64,000 bases of DNA from Cladorhizidae sp. MBARI D1340-BT2 (lineage: Eukaryota; Porifera; Demospongiae; Poecilosclerida; Cladorhizidae): NCBI GenBank assembly GCA_028752905.1, contig JAQNBH010000003.1, positions 30,622,722 to 30,686,721 of the forward strand, given 5' to 3'. A model generated the notes under the pieces. It saw only the letters and a list, made by a program, of their open reading frames with translations, ran no database searches and was not told the origin of the DNA. Position numbers and translations under genes: made by a program. Shown in pieces: positions 12,026 to 28,436 of the stretch; position 1 is the first letter of the stretch; each line of letters opens with the position of its first letter.

Positions 12026-15000
12026 CACACATCCCTGGCGACTACACATGAAATCAGTTCAAACTGTTGTTGCATCTATCTACTTGCTATTTCCAAAGTT
12101 TTAGAGACATAGGATGCTTCTTTTAAAGTTATGGTGGATCTACTTCATCGTACATTTCTTTGACATGTACAAACATTCAGCTGTAAAGGAAAATTCCTTA
12201 ACAATTTTCATCATATTTTTCTTTCTTACATGTAGATATAGGCACAGAAAAACCCAAGAGTCACGGAAGTAAAAAAAAACAGATCAAGGAATTGCTAAAA
12301 CTTGTAAAAGAACATATTTTGTCAAGTTATTTCAGTGCTAACTCAAACATTTCGTTTTCCAAACTTGGAATGCTTATTCCCACAATTAATGGTAATATTT
12401 CTTGTTGCGAGAATAAATTTAAAACCGTTTTTGGCTATGTATGTCATTTTAGAGCTCTTTTAGTACGCTGTGATAACCATGAATCAGATTTTTGTTTACT
12501 GCAAGGATTGCCAAGAGATGTTGGTTAGAAGAGGTGCCCTCTAGTTTTTATCTGTTTTTCAGACTCTGTAAGTGTGTAACTAATCAACATGACAACACAT
12601 GGTAACTTTGCTCCATGGATATCACTGAGACACTCCTTAGCAAGCCACACACCAATTATGAGTAAATGACTTCAAATCGTTAGGCAGCTAGGTCTGCCAC
12701 AAATATCTTGGAGTCACCTCGATGTTTCTGCATGTATCTTCTGAGAAAATTATGTATATAGAGGTATTAACACTTTATAAAAACAAACACAGAATAGTAA
12801 AGACTTTGGTATGATAAATACTTGTGTAGACGAAAGAGAAAAAAAGTTATGACAATTAGAAATAGGTACAACTATTATGTGGTTTTGACGCAGAGTCCCC
12901 CATTAATGACACTACAGAGCTAGCACTGGAATATAAATATACATCAACAACAACAAATATTAGACACATCAATTATTAATGACAGACTACAGAGCTAGCA
13001 CAGGAATATAAATATACATCAACAACAACAAATATTAGACACATCAATTAAGGGGGCTATGCCTCCAAAATTCGAGATTTATTTTTTTCCCTTTTTCCCC
13101 CCCTTAACAATTTTTTCCCCCATGTAACAGATCAAGAAACTACAAAGAGGACACATCTTGCATGATATTTGCCCTAGTTTGGTCTATATGTTTCTAATTT
13201 TTCCCCAAAAATCTCGTTTTCCCCCCGTAAAGCTCATAACTTTTATACACTTCACCTAAAATAGATAATTTTAATATCACCGGATAGCCCTTCTAATTAT
13301 CTGTCTTTTGTACGTGCCAAACTTTTGAGTACACTAAGTATTAGCAAGTTATTGTGATATGAAGTGGTACGGTTTGGGATTTTTTCTGGTGTTTTCCAGT
13401 TGCCAAAGCGGTGGCCTGCCAGTAAAAACCCACTACATTTATTGATAATAGGTTCACATTGCAGATACGGGCCTTCTCTATCAGTTGACAAAATCTGGGA
13501 CTTTGGTCTTGTTAATTAGTACAGTTATGAATTGTACTGCAAGATAGATCAACTTATTTAGGGATCTTGATGTATCTTCCGAGAAAATATGTCTGCAGAG
13601 ACATTCAACATAATTATCATTAGGCCAACTTATTTAGGGATCTTGATGTATCTTCCCAGAAAATATGTCTGCAGAGACATTCAACATATCATTAGGAACA
13701 AAGCATAAGGAAATAGGGAATAAAATGACCTGCATATACAACAAAAGTTATGGCGATTTATAATACTTTGGTGGTGCTGACGTACGTTCCCCCCCCCCCC
13801 CCTCCCCCCACACACATCCCTGGCGACTACACATGAAATCAGTTCAAACTGTTGTTGCATCTATCTACTTGCTATTTCCAAAGTTTTAGAGACATAGGAT
13901 GCTTCTTTTAAAGTTATGGTGGATCTACTTCATCATACATTTCTTTGACATGCACAAACATTCAGCTGTAAAGGAAAATTCCTTAACAATTTTCATCATA
14001 TTTTTCTTTCTTACATGTAGATATAGGCACAGAAAAACCCAAGAGTCACGGAAGTAAAAAAAAACAGATCAAGGAATTGCTAAAACTTGTAAAAGAACAT
14101 ATTTTGTCAAGTTATTTCAGTGCAAACTCAAACATTTCGTTTTCCAAACTTGGAATGCTTATTCCCACAATTAATGGAAATATTTCTTGTTGCGAGAATA
14201 AATTTAAAACCGTTTTTGGCTATGTATGTCATTTTAGAGCTCTTTTAGTACGCTGTGATAACCATGAATCAGATTTTTGTTTACTGCAAGGATTGCCAAG
14301 AGATGTTGGTTAGAAGAGGTGCCCTCTAGTTTTTATCTGTTTTTCAGACTCTGTAAGTGTGTAACTAATCAACATGACAACACATGGTAACTTTGCTCCA
14401 TGGATATCACTGAGACACTCCTTAGCAAGCCACACACCAATTATGAGTAAATGACTTCAAATCGTTAGGCAGCTAGGTCTGCCACAAATATCTTGGAGTC
14501 ACCTCGATGTTTCTGCATGTATCTTCTGAGAAAATTATGTATATAGAGGTATTAACACTTTATAAAAACAAATACAGAATAGTAAAGACTTTGGTATGAT
14601 AAATACTTGTGTAGACGAAAGAGAAAAAAAGTTATGACAATTAGAAATAGGTACAACTATTATGTGGTTTTGACGCAGAGTCCCCCCTTAATGACACTAC
14701 AGAGCTAGCACTGGAATATAAATATACATCAACAACAACAAATATTAGACACATCAATTATTAATGACAGACTACAGAGCTAGCACAGGAATATAAATAT
14801 ACATCAACAACAACAAATATTAGACACATCAATTAAGGGGGCTATGCCTCCAAAATTCGAGATTTATTTTTTTCCCTTTTTTCCCCCCTTAACAATTTTT
14901 TCCCCCATGTAACAGATCAAGAAACTACAAAGAGGACACATCTTGCATGATATTTGCCCTAGTTTGGTCTATATGTTTCTAATTTTTCCCCAAAAATCTC

Positions 15001-18000
15001 GTTTTTTTGCCGTAAAGCTCATCACTTTTATACACTTCACCTAAAATAGATAATTTTAATATCACTGGATAGCCCTTCTAATTATCTGTCTTTTGTACGT
15101 GCCAAACTTTTGAGTACACTAAGTATTAGCAAGTTATTGTGATATGAAGTGGTACAGTTTGGGATTTTTTCTGGTGTTTTCCAGTTGCCAAAGCGGTGGC
15201 CTGCCAGTAAAAACCCACTACATTTATTGATAATAGGTTCACATGTTGCAGATACGGGCCTTCTCTATCAGTTGACAAAATCTGGGACTTTGGTCTTGTT
15301 AATTAGTACAGTTATGAATTGTACTGCAAGATAGATCAACTTATTTAGGGATCTTGATGTATCTTCCGAGAAAATATGTCTGCAGAGACATTCAACATAA
15401 TTATCATTAGGCCACTTATTTAGGGATCTTGATGTATCTTCCCAGAAAATATGTCTGCAGAGACATTCAACATATCATTAGGAACAAAGCATAAGGAAAT
15501 AGGGAATAAAATGACCTGCATATACAACAAAAGTTATGGCGATTTATAATACTTTGGTGGTGCTGACGTACGTCCCCCCCCCCCTCCCCACACACACATC
15601 CCTGGCGACTACACATGAAATCAGTTCAAACTGTTGTTGCATCTATCTACTTGCTATTTCCAAAGTTTTAGAGACATAGGATGCTTCTTTTAAAGTTATG
15701 GTGGATCTACTTCATCATACATTTATTTGACATGTACAAACATTCAGCTGTGAAGGAAATTTCCTTAACAATTTTCATCATATTTTTCTTTCTTACATGT
15801 AGATATAGGCACAGAAAAACCCAAGAGTCACGGAAGTAAAAAAAAACAGATCAAGGAATTGCTAAAACTTGTAAAAGAACATATTTTGTCAAGTTATTTC
15901 AGTGCTAATTCAAACATTTCGTTTTCCAAACTTGGAATGCTTATTCCCACAATTAATGGAAATATTTCTTGTTGCGAGAATAAATTTAAAACCGTTTTTG
16001 GCTATGTATGTCATTTTAGAGCTCTTTTAGTACGCTGTGATAACCATGAATCAGATTTTTGTTTAATGCAAGGATTGCCAAGAGATGTTGGTTAGAAGAG
16101 GTGCCCTCTAGTTTTTATCTGTTTTTCAGACTCTGTAAGTGTGTAACTAATCAACATGACAACACATGGTAACTTTGCTCCATGGATATCACTGAGACAC
16201 TCCTTAGCAAGCCACACACCAATTATGAGTAAATGACTTCAAATCGTTAGGCAGCTAGGTCTGCCACAAATATCTTGGAGTCACCTCGATGTTTCTGCAT
16301 GTATCTTCTGAGAAAATTATGTATATAGAGGTATTAACACTTTATAAAAACAAACACAGAATAGTAAAGACTTTGGTATAATAAATACTTGTGTAGACGA
16401 AAGAGAAAAAAAGTTATGACAATTAGAAATAGGTACAACTATTATGTGGTTTTGACGCAGAGTCCCCCCTTAATGACACTACAGAGCTAGCACTGGAATA
16501 TAAATATACATCAACAACAACAAATATTAGACACATCAATTATTAATGACAGACTACAGAGCTAGCACAGGAATATAAATATACATCAACAACAACAAAT
16601 ATTAGACGCATCAATTAAGGGGGCTATGCCTCCAAAATTCGAGATTTATTTTTTTCCCTTTTTTCCCCCCTTAACAATTTTTTCCCCCATGTAACAGATC
16701 AAGAAACTACAAAGAGGACACATCTTGCATGATATTTGCCCTAGTTTGGTCTATATGTTTCTAATTTTTCCCCAAAAATCTCGTTTTTTTGCCGTAAAGC
16801 TCATCACTTTTATACACTTCACCTAAAATAGATAAATTTAATATCACTGGATAGCCCTTCTAATTATCTGTCTTTTGTACGTGCCAAATTTTTGAGTACA
16901 CTAAGTATTAGCAAGTTATTGTGATATGAAGTGGTACAGTTTGGGATTTTTTCTGGTGTTTTCCAGTTGCCAAAGCGGTGGCCTGCCAGTAAAAACCCAC
17001 TACATTTATTGATAATAGGTTCACATGTTGCAGATACGGGCCTTCTCTATCAGTTGACAAAATCTGGGACTTTGGTCTTGTTAATTAGTACAGTTATGAA
17101 TTGTACTGCAAGATAGATCAACTTATTTAGGGATCTTGATGTATCTTCCGAGAAAATATGTCTGCAGAGACATTCAACATAATTATCATTAGGCCACTTA
17201 TTTAGGGATCTTGATGTATCTTCCCAGAAAATATGTCTGCAGAGACATTCAACATATCATTAGGAACAAAGCATAAGGAAATAGGGAATAAAATGACCTG
17301 CATATACAACAAAAGTTATGGCGATTTATAATACTTTGGTGGTGCTGACGTACGTCCCCCCCCCCCCCTCCCCACACACACATCCCTGGCGACTACACAT
17401 GAAATCAGTTCAAACTGTTGTTGCATCTATCTACTTGGTATTTCCAAAGTTTTAGAGACATAGGATGCTTCTTTTAAAGTTATGGTGGATCTACTTCATC
17501 ATACATTTCTTTGACATGTACAAACATTCAGCTGTAAAGGAAATTTCCTTAACAATTTTCATCATATTTTTCTTTCTTACATGTAGATATAGGCACAGAA
17601 AAACCCAAGAGTCACGGAAGTAAAAAAAAACAGATCAAGGAATTGCTAAAACTTGTAAAAGAACATATTTTGTCAAGTTATTTCAGTGCTAATTCAAACA
17701 TTTCGTTTTCCAAACTTGGAATGCTTATTCCCACAATTAATGGAAATATTTCTTGTTGCGAGAATAAATTTAAAACCGTTTTTGGCTATGTATGTCATTT
17801 TAGAGCTCTTTTAGTACGCTGTGATAACCATGAATCATTTTTGTTTACTGCAAGGATTGCCAAGAGATGTTGGTTAGAAGAGGTGCCCTCTAGTTTTTAT
17901 CTGTTTTTCAGACTCTGTAAGTGTGTAACTAATCAACATGCCACACATGGTAACTTTGCTCCATGGATATCACTGAGACACTCCTTAGCAAGCCACACAC

Positions 18001-21000
18001 CAATTATGAGTAAATGACTTCAAATCGTTAGGCAGCTAGGTCTGCCACAAATATCTTGGAGTCACCTCGATTCTGCATGTATCTTCTGAGAAAATTATGT
18101 ATATAGAGGTATTAACACTTTATAAAAACAAACACAGAATAATAAAGACTTTGGTATGATAAATACTTGTGTAGACGAAAGAGAAAAAAAGGTATGACAA
18201 TTAGAAATAGGTACAACTATTATGTGGTTTTGACGCATAGTCCCCCCTTAATGACACTACAGAGCTAGCACTGGAATATAAATATACATCAACAACAACA
18301 AATATTAGACACATCAATTATTAATGACAGACTACAGAGCTAGCACAGGAATATAAATATACATCAACAACAACAAATATTAGACACATCAATTAAGGGG
18401 GCTATGCCTCCAAAATTCGAGATTTATTTTTTTCCCTTTTTCCCCCCCTTAACAATTTTTTCCCCCATGTAACAGATCAAGAAACTACAAAGAGGACACA
18501 TCTTGCATGATATTTGCCCTAGTTTGGTCTATACGTTTCTAATTTCCCCCCCAAAATCTGGTTTTTTTGCCGTAAAGCTCATAACTTTTATACACTTCAT
18601 CCAAAATAGATAATTTTAATATCACCGGATAGCCCTTCTAATTATCTGTCTTTTGTATGTGCCAAAAGTTTGAGTACTCTAAGTATTAGCAAGTTATGGT
18701 GATATGAAGTGGTACGGTTTGGGATTTTTTCTGGTGTTTTCCAGTTGCCAAAGCGGTGGCCTGCCAGTAAAAAACCCACTACATTTATTGATAATAGGTT
18801 CACATGTTGCAGATACGGGCCTTCTCTATCAGTTGACAAAATCTGGGACTTTGGTCTTGTTAATTAGTACAGTTATGAATTGTACTGCAAGATAGATCAA
18901 CTTATTTAGGGATCTTGATGTATCTTCCGAGAAAATATGTCTGCAGAGACATTCAACATAATTATCATTAGGCCAACTTATTTAGGGATCTTGATGTATC
19001 TTCCCAGAAAATATGTCTGCAGAGACATTCAACATATCATTAGGAACAAAGCATAAGGAAATAGGGAATAAAATGACCTGCATATACAACAAAAGTTATG
19101 GCGATTTATAATACTTTGGTGGTGCTGACGTACGTTCCCCCCCCCCTCCCTCCACACACATCCCTGGCGACTACACATGAAATCAGTTCAAACTGTTGTT
19201 GCATCTATCTACTTGCTATTTCCAAAGTTTTAGAGACATAGGATGCTTCTTTTAAAGTTATGGTGGATCTACTTCATCATACATTTCTTTGACATGTACA
19301 AACATTCAGCTGTGAAGGAAATTTCCTTAACAATTTTCATCATATTTTTCTTTCTTACATGTAGATATAGGCACAGAAAAACCCAAGAGTCACGGAAGTA
19401 AAAAAAAACAGATCAAGGAATTGCTAAAACTTGTAAAAGAACATATTTTGTCAAGTTATTTCAGTGCTAATTCAAACATTTCGTTTTCCAAACTTGGAAT
19501 GCTTATTCCCACAATTAATGGAAATATTTCTTGTTGCGAGAATAAATTTAAAACCGTTTTTGGCTATGTATGTCATTTTAGAGCTCTTTTAGTATGCTGT
19601 GATAACCATGAATCAGATTTTTGTTTACTGCAAGGATTGCCAAGAGATGTTGGTTAGAAGAGGTGCCCTCTAGTTTTTATCTGTTTTTCAGACTCTGTAA
19701 GTGTGTAACTAATCAACATGACAACACATGGTAACTTTGCTCCATGGATATCACTGAGACACTCCTTAGCAAGCCACACACCAATTATGAGTAAATGACT
19801 TCAAATCGTTAGGCAGCTAGGTCTGCCACAAATATCTTGGAGTCACCTCGATGTTTCTGCATGTATCTTCTGAGAAAATTATGTATATAGAGGTATTAAC
19901 ACTTTATAAAAACAAACACAGAATAATAAAGACTTTGGTATGATAAATACTTGTGTAGACGAAAGAGAAAAAAAGGTATGACAATTAGAAATAGGTACAA
20001 CTATTATGTGGTTTTGACGCATAGTCCCCCCTTAATGACACTACAGAGCTAGCACTGGAATATAAATATACATCAACAACAACAAATATTAGACACATCA
20101 ATTATTAATGACAGACTACAGAGCTAGCACAGGAATATAAATATACATCAACAACAACAAATATTAGACACATCAATTAAGGGGGCTATGCCTCCAAAAT
20201 TCGAGATTTATTTTTTTCCCTTTTTCCCCCCCCTTAACAATTTTTTCCCCCATGTAACAGATCAAGAAACTACAAAGAGGACACATCTTGCATGATATTT
20301 GCCCTAGTTTGGTCTATACGTTTCTAATTTCCCCCCCAAAATCTCGTTTTTTTGCCGTAAAGCTCATAACTTTTATACACTTCATCTAAAATAGATAATT
20401 TTAATATCACCGGATAGCCCTTCTAATTATCTGTCTTTTGTATGTGCCAAAAGTTTGAGTACTCTAAGTATTAGCAAGTTATGGTGATATGAAGTGGTAC
20501 GGTTTGGGATTTTTTCTGGTGTTTTCCAGTTGCCAAAGCGGTGGCCTGCCAGTAAAAAACCCACTACATTTATTGATAATAGGTTCACATGTTGCAGATA
20601 CGGGCCTTCTCTATCAGTTGACAAAATCTGGGACTTTGGTCTTGTTAATTAGTACAGTTATGAATTGTACTGCAAGATAGATCAACTTATTTAGGGATCT
20701 TGATGTATCTTCCGAGAAAATATGTCTGCAGAGACATTCAACATAATTATCATTAGGCCAACTTATTTAGGGATCTTGATGTATCTTCCCAGAAAATATG
20801 TCTGCAGAGACATTCAACATATCATTAGGAACAAAGCATAAGGAAATAGGGAATAAAATGACCTGCATATACAACAAAAGTTATGGCGATTTATAATACT
20901 TTGGTGGTGCTGACGTACGTTCCCCCCCCCCTCCCTCCACACACATCCCTGGCGACTACACATGAAATCAGTTCAAACTGTTGTTGCATCTATCTACTTG

Positions 21001-24000
21001 CTATTTCCAAAGTTTTAGAGACATAGGATGCTTCTTTTAAAGTTATGGTGGATCTACTTCATCATACATTTCTTTGACATGCACAAACATTCAGCTTTAA
21101 AGGAAAATTCCTTAACAATTTTCATCATATTTTTCTTTCTTACATGTAGATATAGGCACAGAAAAACCCAAGAGTCACGGAAGTAAAAAAAAACAGATCA
21201 AGGAATTGCTAAAACTTGTAAAAGAACATATTTTGTCAAGTTATTTCAGTGCTAACTCAAACATTTCGTTTTCCAAACTTGGAATGCTTATTCCCACAAT
21301 TAATGGAAATATTTCTTGTTGCGAGAATAAATTTAAAACCGTTTTTGGCTATGTGTGTCATTTTAGAGCTCTTTTAGTACGCTGTGATAACCATGAATCA
21401 GATTTTTGTTTACTGCAAGGATTGCCAAGAGATGTTGGTTAGAAGAGGTGCCCTCTAGTTTTTATCTGTTTTTCAGACTCTGTAAGTGTGTAACTAATCA
21501 ACATGACAACACATGGTAACTTTGCTCCATGGATATCACTGAGACACTCCTTAGCAAGCCACACACCAATTATGAGTAAATGACTTCAAATCGTTAGGCA
21601 GCTAGGTCTGCCACAAATATCTTGGAGTCACCTCGATGTTTCTGCATGTATCTTCTGAGAAAATTATGTATATAGAGGTATTAACACTTTATAAAAACAA
21701 ACACAGAATAATAAAGACTTTGGTATGATAAATACTTGTGTAGACGAAAGAGAAAAAAAGTTATGACAATTAGAAATAGGTACAACTATTATGTGGTTTT
21801 GACGCAGAGTCCCCCCTTAATGACACTACAGAGCTAGCACTGGAATATAAATATACATCAACAACAACAAATATTAGACACATCAATTATTAATGACAGA
21901 CTACAGAGCTAGCACAGGAATATAAATATACATCAACAACAACAAATATTAGACACATCAATTAAGGGGGCTATGCCTCCAAAATTCGAGATTTATTTTT
22001 TTCCCTTTTTTCCCCCCTTAACAATTTTTTCCCCCATGTAACAGATCAAGAAACTACAAAGAGGACACATCTTGCATGATATTTGCCCTAGTTTGGTCTA
22101 TACGTTTCTAATTTCCCCCCCAAAATCTCGTTTTTTGGCCGTAAAGCTCATAACTTTTATACACTTCATCCAAAATAGATAATTTTAATATCACCGGATA
22201 GCCCTTCTAATTATCTGTCTTTTGTACGTGCCAAAAGTTTGAGTACTCTAAGTATTAGCAAGTTATGGTGATATGAAGTGGTATGGTTTGGGATTTTTTC
22301 TGGTGTTTTCCAGTTGCCAAAGCGGTGGCCTGCCAGTAAAAACCCACTACATTTATTGATAATAGGTTTACATGTTGCAGATACGGGCCTTCTCTATCAG
22401 TTGACAAAATCTGGGACTTTGGTCTTGTTAATTAGTACAGTTATGAATTGTACTGCAAGATAGATCAACTTATTTAGGGATCTTGATGTATCTTCCGAGA
22501 AAATATGTCTGCAGAGACATTCAACATAATTATCATTAGGCCAACTTATTTAGGGATCTTGATGTATCTTCCCAGAAAATATGTCTGCAGAGACATTCAA
22601 CATATCATTAGGAACAAAGCATAAGGAAATAGGGAATAAAATGACCTGCATATACAACAAAAGTTATGGCGATTTATAATACTTTGGTGGTGCTGACGTA
22701 CGTTCCCCCCCCCCCCCTCCCCCCACACACATCCCTGGCGACTACACATGAAATCAGTTCAAACTGTTGTTGCATCTATCTACTTGCTATTTCCAAAGTT
22801 TTAGAGACATAGGATGCTTCTTTTAAAGTTATGGTGGATCTACTTCATCATACATTTCTTTGACATGCACAAACATTCAGCTTTAAAGGAAAATTCCTTA
22901 ACAATTTTCATCATATTTTTCTTTCTTACATGTAGATATAGGCACAGAAAACCCCAAGAGTCACGGAAGTAAAAAAAAACAGATCAAGGAATTGCTAAAA
23001 CTTGTAAAAGAACATATTTTGTCAAGTTATTTCAGTGCTAACTCAAACATTTCGTTTTCCAAACTTGGAATGCTTATTCCCACAATTAATGGAAATATTT
23101 CTTGTTGCGAGAATAACTTTAAAACCGTTTTTGGCTATGTATGTCATTTTAGAGCTCTTTTAGTACGCTGTGATAACCATGAATCAGATTTTTGTTTACT
23201 GCAAGGATTGCCAAGAGATGTTGGTTAGAAGAGGTGCCCTCTAGTTTTTATCTGTTTTTCAGACTCTGTAAGTGTGTAACTAATCAACATGACAACACAT
23301 GGTAACTTTGCTCCATGGATATCACTGAGACACTCATTAGCAAGCCACACACCAATTATGAGTAAATGACTTCAAATCGTTAGGCAGCTAGGTCTGCCAC
23401 AAATATCTTGGAGTCACCTCGATGTTTCTGCATGTATCTTCTGAGAAAATTATGTATATAGAGGTATTAACACTTTATAAAAACAAACACAGAATAATAA
23501 AGACTTTGGTATGATAAATACTTGTGTAGACGAAAGAGAAAAAAAGTTATGACAATTAGAAATAGGTACAACTATTATGTGGTTTTGACGCATAGTCCCC
23601 CCTTAATGACACTACAGAGCTAGCACTGGAATATAAATATACATCAACAACAACAAATATTAGACACATCAATTATTAATGACAGACTACAGAGCTAGCA
23701 CAGGAATATAAATATACATCAACAACAACAAATATTAGACACATCAATTAAGGGGGCTATGCCTCCAAAATTCGAGATTTATTTTTTTCCCTTTTTTTCC
23801 CCCTTAACAATTTTTTCCCCCATGTAACAGATCAAGAAACTACAAAGAGGACACATCTTGCATGATATTTGCCCTAGTTTGGTCTATACGTTTCTAATTT
23901 CCCCCCCAAAATCTCGTTTTTTTGCCGTAAAGCTCATAACTTTTATACACTTCATCCAAAATAGATAATTTTAATATCACCGGATAGCCCTTCTAATTAT

Positions 24001-27000
24001 CTGTCTTTTATACGTGCCAAAAGTTTGAGTACTCTAAGTATTAGCAAGTTATGGTGATATGAAGTGGTACGGTTTGGGATTTTTTCTGGTGTTTTCCAGT
24101 TGCCAAAGCGGTGGCCTGCCAGTAAAATCCCACTACATTTATTGATAATAGGTTCACATGTTGCAGATACGGGCCTTCTCTATCAGTTGACAAAATCTGG
24201 GACTTTGGTCTTGTTAATTAGTACAGTTATGAATTGTACTGCAAGATAGATCAACTTATTTAGGGATCTTGATGTATCTTCCGAGAAAATATGTCTGCAG
24301 AGACATTCAACATAATTATCATTAGGCCAACTTATTTAGGGATCTTGATGTATCTTCCCAGTAAATATGTCTGCAGAGGCATTCAACATATCATTAGGAA
24401 CAAAGCATAAGGAAATAGGGAATAAAATGACCTGCATATACAACAAAAGTTATGGCGATTTATAATACTTTGGTGGTGCTGACGTACGTTCCCCCCCCCC
24501 CACCCCCCCTCCCCCCACACACATCCCTGGCGACTACACATGAAATCAGTTCAAACTGTTGTTGCATCTATCTACTTGCTATTTCCAAAGTTTTAGAGAC
24601 ATAGGATGCTTCTTTTAAAGTTATGGTGGATCTACTTCATCATACATTTCTTTGACATGCACAAACATTCAGCTGTAAAGGAAAATTCCTTAACAATTTT
24701 CATCATATTTTTCTTTCTTACATGTAGATATAGGCACAGAAAAACCCAAGAGTCACGGAAGTAAAAAAAAACAGATCAAGGAATTGCTAAAACTTGTAAA
24801 AGAACATATTTTGTCAAGTTATTTCAGTGCTAACTCAAACATTTCGTTTTCCAAACTTGGAATGCTTATTCCCACAATTAATGGAAATATTTCTTGTTGC
24901 GAGAATAAATTTAAAACCTGTTTTTGGCTATGTATGTCATTTTAGAGCTCTTTTAGTACGCTGTGATAACCATGAATCAGATTTTTGTTTACTGCAAGGA
25001 TTGCCAAGAGATGTTGGTTAGAAGAGGTGCCCTCTAGTTTTTATCTGTTTTTCAGACTCTGTAAGTGTGTAACTAATCAACATGACAACACATGGTAACT
25101 TTGCTCCATGGATATCACTGAGACACTCCTTAGCAAGCCACACACCAATTATGAGTAAATGACTTCGAATCGTTAGGCAGCTAGGTCTGCCACAAATATC
25201 TTGGTGTCACCTCGATGTTTCTGCATGTATCTTCTGAGAAAATTATGTATATAGAGGTATTAACACTTTATAAAAACAAACACAGAATAATAAAGACTTT
25301 GCTATGATAAATACTTGTGTAGACGAAAGAGAAAATAAGTTATGACAATTAGAAATAGGTACAACTATTATGTGGTTTTGACGCATAGTCCCCCCTTAAT
25401 GACACTACAGAACTAGCACTGGAATATAAATATACATCAACAACAACAAATATTAGACACATCAATTATTAATGACAGACTACAGAGCTAGCACAGGAAT
25501 ATAAATATACATCAACAGCAACAAATATTAGACACATCAATTAAGGGGGCTATGCCTCCAAAATTCGAGATTTATTTTTTTCCCTTTTTTCCCCCCTTAA
25601 CAATTTTTTCCCCCATGTAACAGATCAAGAAACTACAAAGAGGACACATCTTGCATGATATTTGCCCTAGTTTGGTCTATATGTTTCTAATTTTTCCCCA
25701 AAAATCTGTTTTTTTGCCGTAAAGCTCATAACTTTTCTACACTTAACCCAAAATAGATAATTTTAATATCACCGGATAGCCCTTCTAATTATGTGTCTTT
25801 TGTACGTGCCAAAAGTTTGAGTACTCTAAGTATTAGCAAGTTATGGTGATATGAAGTGGTACGGTTTGGGATTTTTTCTGGTGTTTTCCAGTTGCCAAAG
25901 CGGTGGCCTGCCAGTAAAAACCCACTACATTTATTGATAATAGGTTCACATGTTGCAGATACGGGCCTTCTCTATCAGTTGACAAAATCTGGGACTTTGG
26001 TCTTGTTAATTAGTACAGTTATGAATTGTACTGCAAGATACATCAACTTATTTAGGGATCTTGATGTATCTTCCGAGAAAATAATGTCTGCAGAGACATT
26101 CAACATAATTATCATTAGGCCAACTTATTTAGGGATCTTGATGTATCTTCCCAGAAAATATGTCTGCAGAGACATTCAACATATCATTAGGAACAAAGCA
26201 TAAGGAAATAGGGAATAAAATGACCTGCATATACAACAAAAGTTATGGCGATTTATAATACTTTGGTGGTGCTGACGTACGTTCCCCCCCCCTCCCCCCA
26301 CACACATCCCTGGCGACTACACATGAAATCAGTTCAAACTGTTGTTGCATCTATCTACTTGCTATTTCCAAAGTTTTAGAGACATAGGATGCTTCTTTTA
26401 AAGTTATGGTGGATCTACTTCATCATACATTTCTTTGAGATGCACAAACATTCAGCTGTAAAGGAAAATTCTTTAACAATTTTCTTCATATTTTTCTTTC
26501 TTACATGTAGATATAGGCACAGAAAAACCCAAGAGTCACGGAAGTAAAAAAAAAAAGATCAAGGAATTGCTAAAACTTGTAAAAGAACATATTTTGTCAA
26601 GTTATTTCAGTGCTAACTCAAACATTTCGTTTTCCAAACTTGGAATGCTTATTCCCACAATTAATGGAAATATTTCTTGTTGCGAGAATAACTTCAAAAC
26701 CGTTTTTGGCTATGTATGTCATTTTAGAGCTCTTTTAGTACGCTGTGATTAACCATGAATCAGATTTTTGTTTACTGCAAGGATTGCCAAGAGATGTTGG
26801 TTAGAAGAGGTGCCCTCTAGTTTTTATCTGTTTTTCAGACTCTGTAAGTGTGTAACTAATCAACATGACAACACATGGTAACTTTGCTCCATGGATATCA
26901 CTGAGACACTCCTTAGCAAGCCACACACCAATTATGAGTAAATGACTTCAAATCGTTAGGCAGCTAGGTCTGCCACAAATATCTTGGAGTCACCTCGATG

Positions 27001-28436
27001 TTTCTGCATGTATCTTCTGAGAAAATTATGTATATAGAGGTATTAAAACTTTATTAAAAAAACACAGAATAATAAAGACTTTGGTATGATAAATACTTGT
27101 GTAGACGAAAGAGAAAAAAAGTTATGACAATTAGAAATAGGTACAACTATTATGTGGTTTTGACGCATAGTCCCCCCTTAATGACACTACAGAGCTAGCA
27201 CTGGAATATAAATATACATCAACAACAACAAATATTAGACACATCAATTATTAATGACAGACTACAGAGCTAGCACAGGAATATAAATATACATCAACAA
27301 CAACAAATATTAGACACATCAATTAAGGGGGCTATGCCTCCAAAATTCGAGATTTATTTTTTTCCCTTTTTTCCCCACTTAACAATTTTTTCCCCCATGT
27401 AACAGATCAAGAAACTACAAAGAGGACACATCTTGCATGATATTTGCCCTAGTTTGGTCTATATGTTTCTCATTTCCCCCCAAAAATCTGGTTTTTTTGC
27501 CGTAAAGCTCATAACTTTTCTACACTTCACCCAAAATAGATAATTTTAATATCACCGGATAGCCCTTCTAATTATGTCTTTTGTACATGCCAACATTTTG
27601 AGTACTCTAAGTATTAGCAAGTTATGGTGATATGAAGTGGTACGGTTTGGGATTTTTTCTGGTGTTTTCCAGTTGCCAAAGCGGTGGCCTGCCAGTGAAA
27701 ACCCACTACATTTATTGATAATCGGTTCACATGTTGCAGATACGGGCCTTCTCTATCAGTTGACAAAATCTGGGACTTTGGTCTTGTTAATTAGTACAGT
27801 TATGAATTGTACTGCAAGATAGATCAACTTATTTAGGGATCTTGATGTATCTTCCGAGAAAATATGTCTGCAGAGACATTCAACATATCATTAGGCCAAC
27901 TTATTTAGGGATCTTGATGTATCTTCCCAGAAAATATGTCTGCAGAGACATTCAACATATCATTAGGAACAAAGCATAAGGAAATAGGGAATAAAATGAC
28001 CTGCATATACAACAAAAGTTATGGCGATTTATAATACTTTGGTGGTGCTGACGTACGTTCCCCCCCCTCCCCCCCCCTCCCCCCACACACATCCCTGGCG
28101 ACTACACATGAAATCAGTTCAAACTGTTGTTGCATCTATCTACTTGCTATTTCCAAAGTTTTAGAGACATAGGATGCTTCTTTTAAAGTTATGGTGGATC
28201 TACTTCATCATACATTTCTTTGACATGCACAAACATTCAGCTGTAAAGGAAAATTCCTTAACAATTTTCATCATATTTTTCTTTCTTACATGTAGATATA
28301 GGCACAGAAAACCCCAAGAGTCACGGAAGTATAAAAAAACAGATCAAGGAAATGCTAAAACTTGTAAAAGAACATATTTTGTCAAGTTATTTCAGTGCTA
28401 ACTCAAACATTTCGTTTTCCAAACTTGGAATGCTTA

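Larger units (their letters stand above)
1121..28436 (+). repeat. Satellite array A, about 16 tandem units of ~1.78 kb
   Basis: Head-to-tail repeat array in AT-rich DNA. Taking ttaatgacactacag as the unit start, units begin at 1121, 2575, 4361, 6072, 7781, 9329, 11115, 12903, 14688, 16470, 18248, 20032, 21817, 23603, 25396 and 27178. The common length is 1778-1793 bp. Shorter units carry deletions: about 330 bp at 2571, about 270 bp near 7842, and about 64 bp at 8652. Units at 4361 and 6072 have one rather than two copies of the gctagc sub-repeat. The last unit is cut at 28436. Units differ by scattered substitutions and homopolymer lengths. Each contains the same order: gctagc sub-repeats, a T/C-rich block, a 61-codon open stretch, ctgcagacat sub-repeats, a C-tract, and a 78-codon open stretch. 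I see no promoter, tRNA, rRNA or credible gene in it. Confidence 0.95.
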